Positions 17,376-26,133 of a stretch of DNA of 64,000 bases are shown here, one piece after another (position 1 is the first letter of the stretch; the number at the start of each line of letters is the position of its first letter). Source of the stretch: an uncultured Anaerolineae bacterium (GTDB lineage Bacteria; Chloroflexota; Anaerolineae; Promineifilales; Promineifilaceae); NCBI GenBank assembly GCA_937943625.1, contig CALEAD010000032.1, positions 1 to 64,000 of the forward strand. The letters are read 5' to 3'. Made by a program: the position numbers and the translations under genes. Below the pieces are notes generated by a model, which saw nothing but the letters and a program-made list of their open reading frames with translations, had not been told where the DNA came from and searched no databases.

Positions 17376-19943
17376 ATGGAAATCGGACTCGTAAAACAAA
17401 TAGACATTGACCAGGAGATGCGCGAATCGTATCTCAGCTACGCCATGAGCGTTATCGTCGCGCGTGCCCTGCCTGACGCGCGCGATGGCCTGAAGCCCGT
17501 CCAGCGACGCATCCTTTACGCCATGTACGACATGGGGCTGCGCCCCGATGGCCCCTACCGCAAATCGGCGCGCGTGGTGGGTGAGGTGCTGGGCAAGTAT
17601 CACCCGCACGGTGATCAATCGGTTTATGACGCCATGGTGCGCATGGCGCAAGATTTTTCCATGCGCAATGTGCTGGTAGATGGGCAGGGCAACTTTGGCT
17701 CGATTGATGGCGATGCCGCCGCCGCCATGCGCTATACCGAAGTGCGTATGTCGGCCATGGGCTACGACATGCTGGAGGATATTGACAAAGAGACGGTTGA
17801 CTTTACCGCTAATTTTGATGGCTCGTTAGCGGAACCGGCCGTTTTACCTGCCACGTTGCCCAATCTGCTGGTGAATGGCTCGGCGGGTATTGCCGTCGGC
17901 ATGGCCACCAGCATCCCCCCACATAACCTGGGCGAGGTGATAGACGCGCTCACCTTTATGCTCGACCGCTGGGAGAAGCTGGATGACGTGAGTGTGGCCG
18001 ATCTGATGCGTTATATCAAGGGACCAGATTTTCCCACCGGCGGCCTCATTTTCCGCCATCGCGGTGAAGATGACGAGACAGACGCCATTGCCCACGCCTA
18101 CGCCACCGGACGCGGCCGTTTTACCATGCGCGCCAAAGCGCACGTAGAGCAAATGGGGCGCAGCAAGTCACGTATTGTGGTCACAGAACTACCTTACCAG
18201 ACCAACAAAACCAACCTGCTGGGGCGCATTGCCGACCTGCACCGTGAAGGCAAAATAGAAGGGCTGACCGACCTGCGCGATGAATCTGACCGCAATGGTA
18301 TGCGCATTATCATTGAGACGACGCGCAACGTAGAGCCGGAACAGGTGCTGGCCGAGCTGTTCCGCCAGACGCCGATGCAAAGCACCTTCAGCGTCTCTTT
18401 GCTGGCGCTGGTGAATGGGGAGCCGCGCGTGCTGACGCTAAAGCAGACGCTAAAGGTGTACCTGGAGCATCGCCTGGAAGTGGTGCGACGGCGCAGCCTG
18501 TATGATCTGGACAAGGCGCAGCGACGCGCGCATATTTTGCAAGGCTTGTTGGTGGCGTTGGATAATCTGGATGAGGTGATTGACACCATTCGCCGCTCGC
18601 GCACGGCCGAAACTGCGCAGCAAAACCTGATAAAGCGCTTCAAGCTCTCTGAGGAGCAGGCGCACGCGATTTTGGAAATTCAGTTGCGCCGTCTGGCGGC
18701 ACTGGAACGGCGCAAAATTCAAGATGAGTACGAGGAAAAGCTGAAGCTGATTGCCTACCTGGAGCGGCTGCTGGCGCGCCCAGACCTGATGCGCGGCGTG
18801 GTGAAAGAAGAGCTGACGGCGATGCGCCAGAAGTATGCCGATGAGCGGCGCACGCAGATTGTAGACTCGACAGACAGTCCAGTGGTAAGCGCTACCGATC
18901 TGTTGCCGGATGAGCAGGTGTGGGTGATGCTGGGTGAGAAGGGGACGCTGGCGCGCACGACCACGCCGCAAATGGTGGATGTGCCGAAGAAGCCGGCCGA
19001 GCAGCCGCTGGCGCTGCTGGAGGCAAACACACAGGATGTGTTGTATCTGTTTGTAGCAGACGGCCGTGCTGTGAGTTTGCCCGTTTACCAATTGCCCCAG
19101 GCGCGGGAGCTGGGTGTAGGCGCCCATTGGGCTGACCTGACGGCACTGACGCGCCGAGATCACCTGGCGGCGGCTGTCATACGGCCGTCTGCGTCGCAAG
19201 GCTACCTCTTTCTCACAACTTTGGGCGGCGTCGTCAAACGCATTCAGCTAGACGACCTGCCCGGCATCACCACGGAACCCTTTACCGTCATGAACGTGCC
19301 TGACGGCGATGCCCTGGGCTGGGCCGCATTAACCAGCGGCGAAGATGAAGTAGTGCTGGCGACGGCCAGCGGCCAACTGATTCGCTTTGCCGAAAGTGAG
19401 GTGCGGCCCATGGGGTTGCCTGCTGGTGGTGTGATGGGCATTAAGCTGGCCAACGACGCCGATGGACTGGTCGGCATGGATGTGGTAAAACCGGATAGCT
19501 ACGTCTTTAGCATTACCGATAACGGTATGGCCAAGGCTACACCGCTCAGTGAATATCCCACCCAGGGCAGATATGGGCAGGGCGTGATTAATGTGCGCTT
19601 GCCACAGGGCGCCAGTGAAGTGGTCAGCGCCCTGGTTGGTGACCTGCAAACGATGATTGTGGTGCGTACCAAACTTGGCTCCACCAAGAAAGTGCGCCTG
19701 CAAGAGGTGGCGCAGGGCAGCCGCAGCATGAAGCCGCGCCCCCTGGTGGAAATCAGCGAACGTAACCATGTGACGGGTGCACTACGCGCCACGCTGCGCC
19801 CCAATGACAAACAGGTAGAAAGGGAAACGGCCGTTGCTCAGCAGCTATCCCTCCTTTCCTCTATCCCGGCAGAAAAATCAGCCCGAAAAACGGTCAAAGC
19901 ATCGAATGGCGCGTCAAATGGCAAAGTGGAGAATAACCAATGA
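17376..19943 (+). CDS. gyrA: DNA gyrase (or topoisomerase IV) subunit A
   Basis: An 855-residue type IIA topoisomerase A subunit that cuts and reseals DNA with the B subunit. The winged helix has [33 protein letters not shown] and the catalytic Tyr in [12 protein letters not shown]. The coiled-coil gate and a C-terminal beta-pinwheel follow. The residue equal to E. coli GyrA Ser83 is Gln (HGDQSVYD). A canonical GyrA box (QRRGGKG) is not seen; QARELGVG is at the expected place, so DNA wrapping may be weak, and ParC cannot be excluded. gyrB is not nearby. The stop codon overlaps the next start (ATGA). Confidence 0.93.
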   Translation: MEIGLVKQIDIDQEMRESYLSYAMSVIVARALPDARDGLKPVQRRILYAMYDMGLRPDGPYRKSARVVGEVLGKYHPHGDQSVYDAMVRMAQDFSMRNVLVDGQGNFGSIDGDAAAAMRYTEVRMSAMGYDMLEDIDKETVDFTANFDGSLAEPAVLPATLPNLLVNGSAGIAVGMATSIPPHNLGEVIDALTFMLDRWEKLDDVSVADLMRYIKGPDFPTGGLIFRHRGEDDETDAIAHAYATGRGRFTMRAKAHVEQMGRSKSRIVVTELPYQTNKTNLLGRIADLHREGKIEGLTDLRDESDRNGMRIIIETTRNVEPEQVLAELFRQTPMQSTFSVSLLALVNGEPRVLTLKQTLKVYLEHRLEVVRRRSLYDLDKAQRRAHILQGLLVALDNLDEVIDTIRRSRTAETAQQNLIKRFKLSEEQAHAILEIQLRRLAALERRKIQDEYEEKLKLIAYLERLLARPDLMRGVVKEELTAMRQKYADERRTQIVDSTDSPVVSATDLLPDEQVWVMLGEKGTLARTTTPQMVDVPKKPAEQPLALLEANTQDVLYLFVADGRAVSLPVYQLPQARELGVGAHWADLTALTRRDHLAAAVIRPSASQGYLFLTTLGGVVKRIQLDDLPGITTEPFTVMNVPDGDALGWAALTSGEDEVVLATASGQLIRFAESEVRPMGLPAGGVMGIKLANDADGLVGMDVVKPDSYVFSITDNGMAKATPLSEYPTQGRYGQGVINVRLPQGASEVVSALVGDLQTMIVVRTKLGSTKKVRLQEVAQGSRSMKPRPLVEISERNHVTGALRATLRPNDKQVERETAVAQQLSLLSSIPAEKSARKTVKASNGASNGKVENNQ

Positions 19944-20416
19944 ACTTTCGCGATAGATGGGAAATAGATGAAGAAACTGGCAAGCGTTTCCTGTTTACAG
20001 TAGAAATGCAGCGCAAGTTGGAGCGGGCAGGTTTGCCCGTGGAGCCAGCTTTTGTTCGACAGTTACAGAGCCTTAGTAAAGAAAGTAGCGGCCGTTCACC
20101 AGCCAGAGAGGAAGCTAACGCTGCTTTTCGCGCCGCCCCAAAAGGGACGCGCAGCAAAATTAGCGGCCCCGAAACCATCCAGATCGATCCACAAACCGGC
20201 AAATATATCGGCCAGGTGAAGTGGTACAACCCGCAAAAAGGCTTTGGCTTCATTTTGCGCGGAGAAGGTGAAGAGATCTTCTTCCACAGAAACGCCTCTG
20301 TAGGGGAAAAGCTAGACCTTCCCGACGGTCAATGGGTGCTTTACGACGTGGAAGACACACAAAAAGGGCCAGAAGCCACCGATGTGGAACTGTATGAAGG
20401 GAGTATTCCCACTTAA
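19940..20416 (+). CDS. cold-shock-domain protein with N-terminal extension
   Basis: A 158-residue protein. Residues 1-85 are charged and without a recognised domain; the C-terminal 70 residues form a cold-shock domain with RNP1-like KGFGFI and RNP2-like IFFHRNA. It should bind single-stranded DNA or RNA. The start overlaps the gyrA stop by 4 nt, so the two are co-translated, and a linked role in replication or transcription is possible but unproven. Confidence 0.85.
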   Translation: MNFRDRWEIDEETGKRFLFTVEMQRKLERAGLPVEPAFVRQLQSLSKESSGRSPAREEANAAFRAAPKGTRSKISGPETIQIDPQTGKYIGQVKWYNPQKGFGFILRGEGEEIFFHRNASVGEKLDLPDGQWVLYDVEDTQKGPEATDVELYEGSIPT

Positions 20417-20445
20417 TTAACAACAGGTGTTATTACGTAGCTTTA

Positions 20446-20491
20446 CGTGAAACGTAAAACGTGATGTATCTCTGGTCACATTTCACGTTTC
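20446..20491. repeat. ACGTGAAACGT-type inverted repeat, copy 1
   Basis: AAACGTGA...TCACATTTCACGTTT arms flank about 12 nt. A second, better copy lies at 57980-58011. It sits between the cold-shock gene and tpx and could act as a weak terminator. Confidence 0.55.
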
Positions 20492-20529
20492 TTGTTTGCT
20501 GGACACTGCCGTTTTTGCTGGCTGCCAGT

Positions 20530-20558
20530 GCAGCGCGATTTTGCCAAAATCGCGCTGC
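20530..20558. repeat. 29-bp perfect palindrome upstream of tpx
   Basis: GCAGCGCGATTTTG, one C, then CAAAATCGCGCTGC. Arms of 14 bp are perfect. It lies about 40 bp upstream of the probable tpx -35 and could be an operator or form a cruciform. Confidence 0.85.
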
Positions 20559-20595
20559 GGCGCCAGAGGTCCGCGCGAATTTCGCCAGACTCCGG

Positions 20596-20623
20596 TTGTC
20601 CTGTATCTATTGCCAGGTATAAC
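20596..20623 (+). promoter_or_regulatory. possible tpx promoter
   Basis: TTGTCC (20596-20601), 16-nt spacer, TATAAC (20618-20623), 20 bp before the ATG and just before AAAAGGAG. Confidence 0.4.
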
Positions 20624-20643
20624 TTTCAAAAAAAGGAGACCTC

Positions 20644-21168
20644 ATGAGTGTAGAACGTTTTGGTGCAGTGACCTTTAAGGGGCAGCCGCAAACTGTTCTC
20701 GGTAAACCCCTACAAGTAGGCGACAAAGCGCCCGATTTTACCCTGGTTGCTAACGACCTCAGCACCGTAACCTTGCAAGATAGCGCCGGTAAGGTACGCC
20801 TCATTTCCGTTGTGCCTTCGCTGGATACTGGCATTTGTGATGCCCAGACGCGCCGCTTTAACCAGGAAGCAGCCAACCTGGGCGAGAACGTGATGATCTT
20901 TACCGTTAGCGCAGATCTGCCTTTTGCGCAAAAGCGCTGGTGTGGCGCGGCTGGTGTGGACCAGGTGCAAACGCTGTCTGATCACCGCGACATGAGCTTT
21001 GGTCTGGCCTATGGCACCTATGTCAAGGAGCTGCGCCTGGAACAGCGCGCCATTTTTGTGGTTGACGCCAACAACCGGGTTACCTATGTAGAATATGTGC
21101 CGGAAATTGCCCAGCACCCCGACTACGAGGCGGCACTGACGGCCGTGCGCGCTGCCGCAGCCGCCTGA
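20644..21168 (+). CDS. tpx: thiol peroxidase (Tpx, atypical 2-Cys peroxiredoxin)
   Basis: A 174-residue peroxiredoxin that reduces hydroperoxides using thioredoxin. The peroxidatic Cys is in SLDTGICDAQTRRFN and the resolving Cys in KRWCGAAGVD, the spacing characteristic of Tpx. The N-terminal FKGQPQTVLGKPLQVGDKA also fits. An AAAAGGAG ribosome binding site precedes the ATG. It is a single-gene unit with its own terminator. Confidence 0.95.
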   Translation: MSVERFGAVTFKGQPQTVLGKPLQVGDKAPDFTLVANDLSTVTLQDSAGKVRLISVVPSLDTGICDAQTRRFNQEAANLGENVMIFTVSADLPFAQKRWCGAAGVDQVQTLSDHRDMSFGLAYGTYVKELRLEQRAIFVVDANNRVTYVEYVPEIAQHPDYEAALTAVRAAAAA

Positions 21169-21188
21169 GGTGCAGAAAGAAAACAAAA

Positions 21189-21211
21189 GGCCCGGTTTAA
21201 CCGGGCTTTTT
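21189..21211 (+). terminator. tpx terminator
   Basis: GCCCGG - TTTAA - CCGGGC followed by TTTTTT. Confidence 0.88.
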
Positions 21212-21231
21212 TATTACACAGGTAGTGGGTT

Positions 21232-21310
21232 ACAGGTTACCAAACCTGGTACGCGCAGGTTTGGTAACCTGGGCTACATTTGCCGCCGGCGGTCGGCCGT
21301 CATTTTCAAG
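21232..21310. repeat. composite intergenic repeat (hairpin A plus motif B), copy 1
   Basis: Hairpin A is CAGGTTACCAAACC...GGTTTGGTAACCTG (21232-21270), followed by GGGCTACA. Motif B, GGCGGTCGGCCGTCATTTTC, follows to about 21308. Other composite copies are at about 42403-42497 (inverted) and 48080-48162. Confidence 0.8.
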
Positions 21311-21321
21311 GGATACCGGTT

Positions 21322-22038
21322 CTACTTCTTGGTAAACACCAGCTCTTTAAGCATCTGCACATCATTCGGCATGACGTCGGGAATGATGAGGGCGTCTTTG
21401 ACACGGGCGCTGTTTACGTCAAATTGGAAGGCGGTCAGACTTAGGTGAACATCTCGTGCACCGGTGAAAAATTGCATAATTTTCCAAAACCAGTTGTTTG
21501 ACCAGTTGGTATCTATGATTTTGGGCAGGTCGCCCATTTCAATGTTGTCTACAAGGGGCCAGGAATTTCGCTGTGGCAGGGAGATAATTAACCGCTTGTT
21601 TGTTTTTACCAACCGCCACTGATGATATTCGATGTATTCACGAAATCCTTCGATTAGAAGAAAGAGAAATATCAACGATGGCAGCGCAGTATAAAAGGTG
21701 TTTTGCGTGAGAATATAGGTGCCAATGGTTAACAGCAGTGTGAGCAGAAGCATCCACTTGAAGTAGCCTAGCAAAATTTTGCTGACGATTTCACGGTACC
21801 AGGCCAGGTGGATTTCTAGCTGTTTTTCTTCGCCGGACAGGAGATTGATCCCTCTTTCTAAGACTTCTGGCTCAAAGTTTTGCCGGTATTTATAGGGCAA
21901 TCGTTGCCAGAGACTTTGTATGAGCTGGACTTGGCGCGCTTGCTGCGGTTCAATTTGTTGTGCTACCTCAACTGACGCGTCTGTTCCAATTAGTTCGTTT
22001 CGTTCACTGATGTTCATAGACGTAAACGGCCGTTTCAC
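21322..22038 (-). CDS. membrane protein with PH-like (bPH2) domain
   Basis: A 238-residue membrane protein. After a charged N-terminal half come two adjacent hydrophobic segments (about 95-112 and 117-132), then a beta-rich region (QWRLVKTNKRLIISLP, LVDNIEMGDLPKI) that looks like a bacterial PH domain. Function is unknown. The GTG start at 22038 overlaps the upstream stop (GTGA), implying coupled translation; an ATG at 22017 is the alternative. It is the last gene of a minus-strand envelope cluster. Confidence 0.6.
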   Translation of the reverse strand: MKRPFTSMNISERNELIGTDASVEVAQQIEPQQARQVQLIQSLWQRLPYKYRQNFEPEVLERGINLLSGEEKQLEIHLAWYREIVSKILLGYFKWMLLLTLLLTIGTYILTQNTFYTALPSLIFLFLLIEGFREYIEYHQWRLVKTNKRLIISLPQRNSWPLVDNIEMGDLPKIIDTNWSNNWFWKIMQFFTGARDVHLSLTAFQFDVNSARVKDALIIPDVMPNDVQMLKELVFTKK

Positions 22039-22601
22039 TGGCGCGGTGTGGGAATGATGAGCACCTGACCGACCTGGATTAAATCACCTACGATGCCATT
22101 GGCCAGGCGAATATCCTCCGGCGTGACCCCGTACATCTGGCCAATTTTAGTCAGGGTGTCCCCTGCAACCACCGTGTACTGTACCGGCCCAGTGCGCGAC
22201 TGCCCGGCAGCAGGCGCGGAAGGGGCGTTGAAAAAGCTCTGGCCCGGTATGGGGGTTGCCGTGATGACGATAACCGGCAATGCCGTGGGCTGCACAACCG
22301 GGCGCGGCCTGCTGTTGCTACCTGAGCCGTTAAAGGCCTCTTGCACCACGCTCTCGCTTTCGCGAATGAATTCTTGCCACTCCACCGAGTTTGTCCCTGC
22401 TTGCAGCAGGTCTGTCGCCCAGCCGGCCAGGAAGGAGGTGATCAGCCAGCTAATGACGCCAAAGACGATCAAGATGCCGATAAAATAGGTGAGCATCTCC
22501 CCCAATTTTTTAGAGGGCAGAGATTGTTTGAAGATTAAATGGTAGGCGAGAAAGACACCAACAATCAGGGGTAAAAATTTAAGTAGTTCAGTCAAGTTCA
22601 T
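22035..22601 (-). CDS. membrane-anchored LysM protein
   Basis: A 188-residue protein with two N-terminal transmembrane segments (about 7-24 and 37-60), a Pro/Thr/Ser-rich stalk, and a C-terminal LysM domain (YTVVAGDTLTKIGQMYGV...LIQVGQVLIIP). LysM binds peptidoglycan or related glycans, so the protein probably ties the membrane to the wall. AAGGAG lies 8 nt before the ATG. It is translationally coupled to the PH-like gene after it and follows a transglycosylase gene. Confidence 0.85.
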   Translation of the reverse strand: MNLTELLKFLPLIVGVFLAYHLIFKQSLPSKKLGEMLTYFIGILIVFGVISWLITSFLAGWATDLLQAGTNSVEWQEFIRESESVVQEAFNGSGSNSRPRPVVQPTALPVIVITATPIPGQSFFNAPSAPAAGQSRTGPVQYTVVAGDTLTKIGQMYGVTPEDIRLANGIVGDLIQVGQVLIIPTPRQ

Positions 22602-22671
22602 CTCGCGTACTCCTTCGGGATTTGGGATTGGAGATCAAAAATTGGTAATCGCCTCTTTGATCCCAGGTTTG

Positions 22672-22725
22672 TCATTTTTGGGTTGGCTGGAAAATGGGTT
22701 GTTTGTTCCATTGGATTCTATTCAT
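22672..22725 (-). CDS. possible 17-residue small ORF
   Basis: An ATG at 22725 with a strong AAGGAG 7 nt upstream opens a reading frame of 17 residues (MNRIQWNKQPIFQPTQK). Its stop overlaps another ATG (ATGA) that opens a 13-residue frame. It lies in the 150-bp gap between the transglycosylase and LysM genes. It may be a leader peptide or a decayed gene; there is no family evidence. Confidence 0.25.
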   Translation of the reverse strand: MNRIQWNKQPIFQPTQK

Positions 22726-22751
22726 AGAGAAACTCCTTCTAGAAAGATGGG

Positions 22752-24032
22752 TCAAGGAATAACGTGTCGGGGATCAACAAACGTTTCGCTTACTTTGTTG
22801 TAGACGGTGTAGTGTACGTGGGGGCCGGTGGCAATGCCTACGGCCCCCATGATTCCGACTGCCTGTCCGCGCTCGACCTGGCCTTCTTTGACCAGGTATG
22901 AGCGTGGATGTAATAACCATATTATCCACTCTTCGTTCTCGATGCGAATGGTGCTGTTGTACCAGCGATCGGTGTAGGTGGTGAGTTGGCCAGGCATGGG
23001 GGCTTGCAAAACGGCCGTGCTGTTGCTGCTGCTGATGTCTATGCCGGGTAAACTATATTCGCAGCCGTGAACGTCTTGTGTAAGAATGGGGGATTCGCTA
23101 ACCGGATTCAGACGCGGACGTAGCCCAGGCCGCCCCAGTAGGGGTGGTTCACCCAGGCAGGGTTGGCTTTCTAGATTGCGTCTGGTGGGGAACTGCAATT
23201 CACCGCTCTCTCCAGCGGCTATCCAGCCCCAGTCGAGTAGGTGGTGATAAAGGCCATCGTAGACGCGCGTGCTGAGATCAAGCAAGGTGATGGATAACGG
23301 CCGTTCTGCCAGGTCTAGCTGCGATACAATCAAACTTTGCACCGCCAGGTGAGCTGGCCATGCCCCCAACGCCGTCACACGCACAGTTCCTAACTCGATG
23401 TCTGAGTACACCATATTGCGGTAGTTCTCGTTGTAGTTGTTCATCACGTAGGCAGACTGGTTGGCATCCTGTCGCCTGGCCGCACCGACGCCGGCGTTGT
23501 AGGCAAAGTAGCAGCGTTTAATGACCTCTGGGTTTTGTGTCCAGTAGGTTATTTCAGGGCAGCGTTTCTTGAACTCTGCGGCGCCGATGATCATTTGTCG
23601 TCGTACTTCTAGATCAGAAATAGGCCCTGGTTCAAAGCAAGGCAGCTCACCGGAACGCACCAGGTCATAAGTGCCCATGATGCCAATACAGTTGGATGGA
23701 TTTACGGCTTCCATGCTGCTTTCTTTGAACCACAAAACCAATGGTACTTCTCTTGGAATATCTACTTCGCGCGCAATTTGGTCGGCAACCGGCGCCCATT
23801 TGATGACGTTGTTTTGCACACTTCTGGGTAGAGTGTACTGCCCGTCCATGTATAAGCGGCCACCGGTTAAGATGCCTGTGCCCAGCAGAATGAATAGCAA
23901 GGCATCGTAGATGCCGCGCAGCACACCAACCGCCAGTGTACGCGGCTCAAGGCCGACGGCTGGCACAAGCTGGTATTGCACCCAAGTGCGCAGCCAGTCA
24001 GGCCAGAACAGCGCCTTGATAGAGGGTAGCAT
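22752..24032 (-). CDS. lytic transglycosylase fused to a degenerate M23 (LytM) domain
   Basis: A 426-residue envelope protein. One transmembrane helix (about 42-62) is followed by a lysozyme/SLT-like domain (about 85-200) with the probable catalytic Glu in VPLVLWFKESSMEAVN and the later CYFAYNAGVGAARR typical of transglycosylases. The C-terminal 120 residues are an M23 LytM fold ending in GPHVHYTVYN. The M23 metal-binding motif H-x-G-x-D is replaced by SLPGIDIS, so the first zinc His is missing and this domain is probably non-catalytic. A role in wall remodelling or in building a wall-spanning structure is likely. Confidence 0.75.
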   Translation of the reverse strand: MLPSIKALFWPDWLRTWVQYQLVPAVGLEPRTLAVGVLRGIYDALLFILLGTGILTGGRLYMDGQYTLPRSVQNNVIKWAPVADQIAREVDIPREVPLVLWFKESSMEAVNPSNCIGIMGTYDLVRSGELPCFEPGPISDLEVRRQMIIGAAEFKKRCPEITYWTQNPEVIKRCYFAYNAGVGAARRQDANQSAYVMNNYNENYRNMVYSDIELGTVRVTALGAWPAHLAVQSLIVSQLDLAERPLSITLLDLSTRVYDGLYHHLLDWGWIAAGESGELQFPTRRNLESQPCLGEPPLLGRPGLRPRLNPVSESPILTQDVHGCEYSLPGIDISSSNSTAVLQAPMPGQLTTYTDRWYNSTIRIENEEWIIWLLHPRSYLVKEGQVERGQAVGIMGAVGIATGPHVHYTVYNKVSETFVDPRHVIP

Positions 24033-24144
24033 AGGTAAATTATATAATCAAATATTATGGCAAGTCAAGGTTATGTTAAATTATGAGTTATCTAGATGAA
24101 GATGTGGGCAACGGCCGTTTCCAGGTATAATTCCCCCTGTACTT

Positions 24145-25398
24145 ATGGAAGACAGCAGCGATACCTTCATCATCAAGCAATCATTTGGCGGCAAGCTAGA
24201 CGCGGCCGCGCTCAGCGCGTTGCGTGCTGTGGCGCATCGCCACACCTACCCGGCGCAGACGGTGCTCTTTCGCCAGGGGGAGCGAGGGCACACTTTTTAC
24301 ATCATTGTCTCAGGGCGCGTGGCGGTTGTACAAACGTTAGCGGATGGCGCAGAGCGTGTCCTATCACTGATGGGGCCAGGCGAATACTTTGGTGAAATGG
24401 GGTTGATTGATGATGCGCCGCGCATGGCCACCTGTACGACGCTGACGGAAACGGCCGTACTCGAAATTACCGAAGAAGTATTCGACCGCCTGACTGGCGA
24501 AAACCCCTCGGTTGCCTACAACATGATGCGCCAGATTTTGCAGCGCGCGCGCCACCTGGATCAACTCTCCATTCAGGAGCTGCGCCACAAAAATGAGGCG
24601 CTGCGCCAGGCCTATGCGGATTTGCAGGCGACACAGGCCAGGCTGGTAGAACAGAAGCGGCTGGAACGAGAGCTGGAACTGGCAGCGCAGGTGCAGCGCA
24701 ATTTGCTGCCAGGCGCACTGCCGCAGTTTCCCGACTATCAGTTTGCCGCCTTTTTGCACCCCGCGCGCTACGTGGGCGGGGACTTCTATGACGTCATTCC
24801 CCTGGATGAAGCACACGTGGGGCTGCTAATTGCGGATGTGGCGGATAAAGGGTTCCATGCCGCGCTGGTCATGGCCATGGCGCGTACCTTGTTTCTTGAG
24901 GCCAGCCGTCACATGCTTACGCAGCCGGTGCAGGTGGCGCTAGACGTTCATCGGGGGATGCAGGATGTGGCACCCTCCAGCGATGCCTTTGTCACGGCGT
25001 TTTATGGGGTACTGCATCGTCCCAGTGGGTTGCTGCGTTACGTGCGCGCCGGTCAGGAACGGCCGTTGCTGCTGCGCCCTGGTCAACCCATTACGCCACT
25101 GCCCGGCGGCGGGCGCTTCTTGGGTATGTTCAATCCATTAATGCTGGAAGAGTATCGTGTGCAGCTTTTGCCGGGCGACCGCCTGGTTTTGTACAGCGAT
25201 GGTGTAACCGATGCTGCCAACCCTGACGGAGAGCATTACGGCTTGGCCAGGCTAACGGCCGTTTTGCAAGAACAACCCCATCTACCCCCGGCGCAACTCA
25301 TCGAGCACATTTTGCACCACATCGCGCGCTGGCAGCAGAATGCGCCCAACTTTGATGACCTGACTCTGCTGGTTTTGGCGGCCAGTGAGCAAGATTAG
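24145..25398 (+). CDS. cyclic-nucleotide-binding PP2C-type phosphatase (RsbU/SpoIIE-like)
   Basis: A 417-residue signalling protein. Residues 15-130 form a CRP-like cyclic-nucleotide-binding domain (LFRQGERGHTFYIIVSG, GEYFGEMGLIDDAPRMAT). A coiled coil (about 140-185) carries the linker, and the C-terminal half is a PPM phosphatase with RYVGGDFYDV, LLIADVADKGFHAAL and YSDGVTDAAN supplying the metal-binding Asp residues. Such proteins dephosphorylate anti-sigma antagonists in partner-switching cascades; no STAS or anti-sigma partner is adjacent. A TATAAT lies about 13 nt before the ATG, so the leader is extremely short. Confidence 0.9.
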   Translation: MEDSSDTFIIKQSFGGKLDAAALSALRAVAHRHTYPAQTVLFRQGERGHTFYIIVSGRVAVVQTLADGAERVLSLMGPGEYFGEMGLIDDAPRMATCTTLTETAVLEITEEVFDRLTGENPSVAYNMMRQILQRARHLDQLSIQELRHKNEALRQAYADLQATQARLVEQKRLERELELAAQVQRNLLPGALPQFPDYQFAAFLHPARYVGGDFYDVIPLDEAHVGLLIADVADKGFHAALVMAMARTLFLEASRHMLTQPVQVALDVHRGMQDVAPSSDAFVTAFYGVLHRPSGLLRYVRAGQERPLLLRPGQPITPLPGGGRFLGMFNPLMLEEYRVQLLPGDRLVLYSDGVTDAANPDGEHYGLARLTAVLQEQPHLPPAQLIEHILHHIARWQQNAPNFDDLTLLVLAASEQD

Positions 25399-25479
25399 AG
25401 CGCTATCGCCCGTTGGCGGCCTGCGGTCAAATTTGTAAGAATGCTTTGACCATGCCCCCGTTTGCTACTACTAAACGCT

Positions 25480-26064
25480 ATGGCCCGTTATCAGCTTCCC
25501 GAAGACCCGCATAAGATATCTAAACAGCAGCGCCGCAGCCGCAAACGCCCCACCGATGGGGCGGCCACGCAGCCAATCCCCTGGTTCTGGCTTGGCATGG
25601 GTGGCGTGGTCACATTGGTGGCTGTGGTGGCGGCCGTGTTGCTGGCGCGCAGCATCCTGCTGCGCCCTCCCTTGCCCACAGACAATGCCCAGGCGCCGAT
25701 GATTATCCGCCTGACTGCGCCCCCCAGTCCCACGCCATCGGCGACGCCCCCCTTTCCTACGCCTACCATCATTCCCACCTTTACGCCCGTGCCTACGCCA
25801 GACGTAGCCCGCCCCCCTGACGAGGTGACGGTCGGGTATTATGCTGCCGTACAGGGTACAGGGGAATTTGGCGTAACCGTGCGCGGCGGCCCCAGCACCA
25901 GCAATGCACCCATTACCGTTGCCCCGGAGGGGACGCTGCTGTTTGTCATCGGTGGGCCGCAAGCGGATACGGCCGTTGAGCGGCTCTGGTGGCAGGTGCG
26001 ACTGGCAGACGGCCGGGAAGGGTGGGTTGCCGGTGAATTTCTGGCCCCCGCTGCCGCGCCATAA
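25480..26064 (+). CDS. membrane-anchored SH3b-domain protein
   Basis: A 194-residue protein with a basic cytoplasmic N-terminus, one transmembrane helix (about 37-58), a Pro/Thr-rich extracellular stalk (about 75-110) and a C-terminal SH3b domain (GVTVRGGPSTSNAPI...WWQVRLADGREGWVAGEFL). SH3b domains bind cell-wall peptides or polysaccharide. No ribosome binding site is visible at the ATG, and an upstream TTG at 25462 is less likely. Function unknown. Confidence 0.75.
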   Translation: MARYQLPEDPHKISKQQRRSRKRPTDGAATQPIPWFWLGMGGVVTLVAVVAAVLLARSILLRPPLPTDNAQAPMIIRLTAPPSPTPSATPPFPTPTIIPTFTPVPTPDVARPPDEVTVGYYAAVQGTGEFGVTVRGGPSTSNAPITVAPEGTLLFVIGGPQADTAVERLWWQVRLADGREGWVAGEFLAPAAAP

Positions 26065-26133
26065 AAGCAGTCAGCCGGTCAGCCAGCAAACTGACAGGCC
26101 AACCGGCTAACCCGCTAATTCACAGACCGGCTC

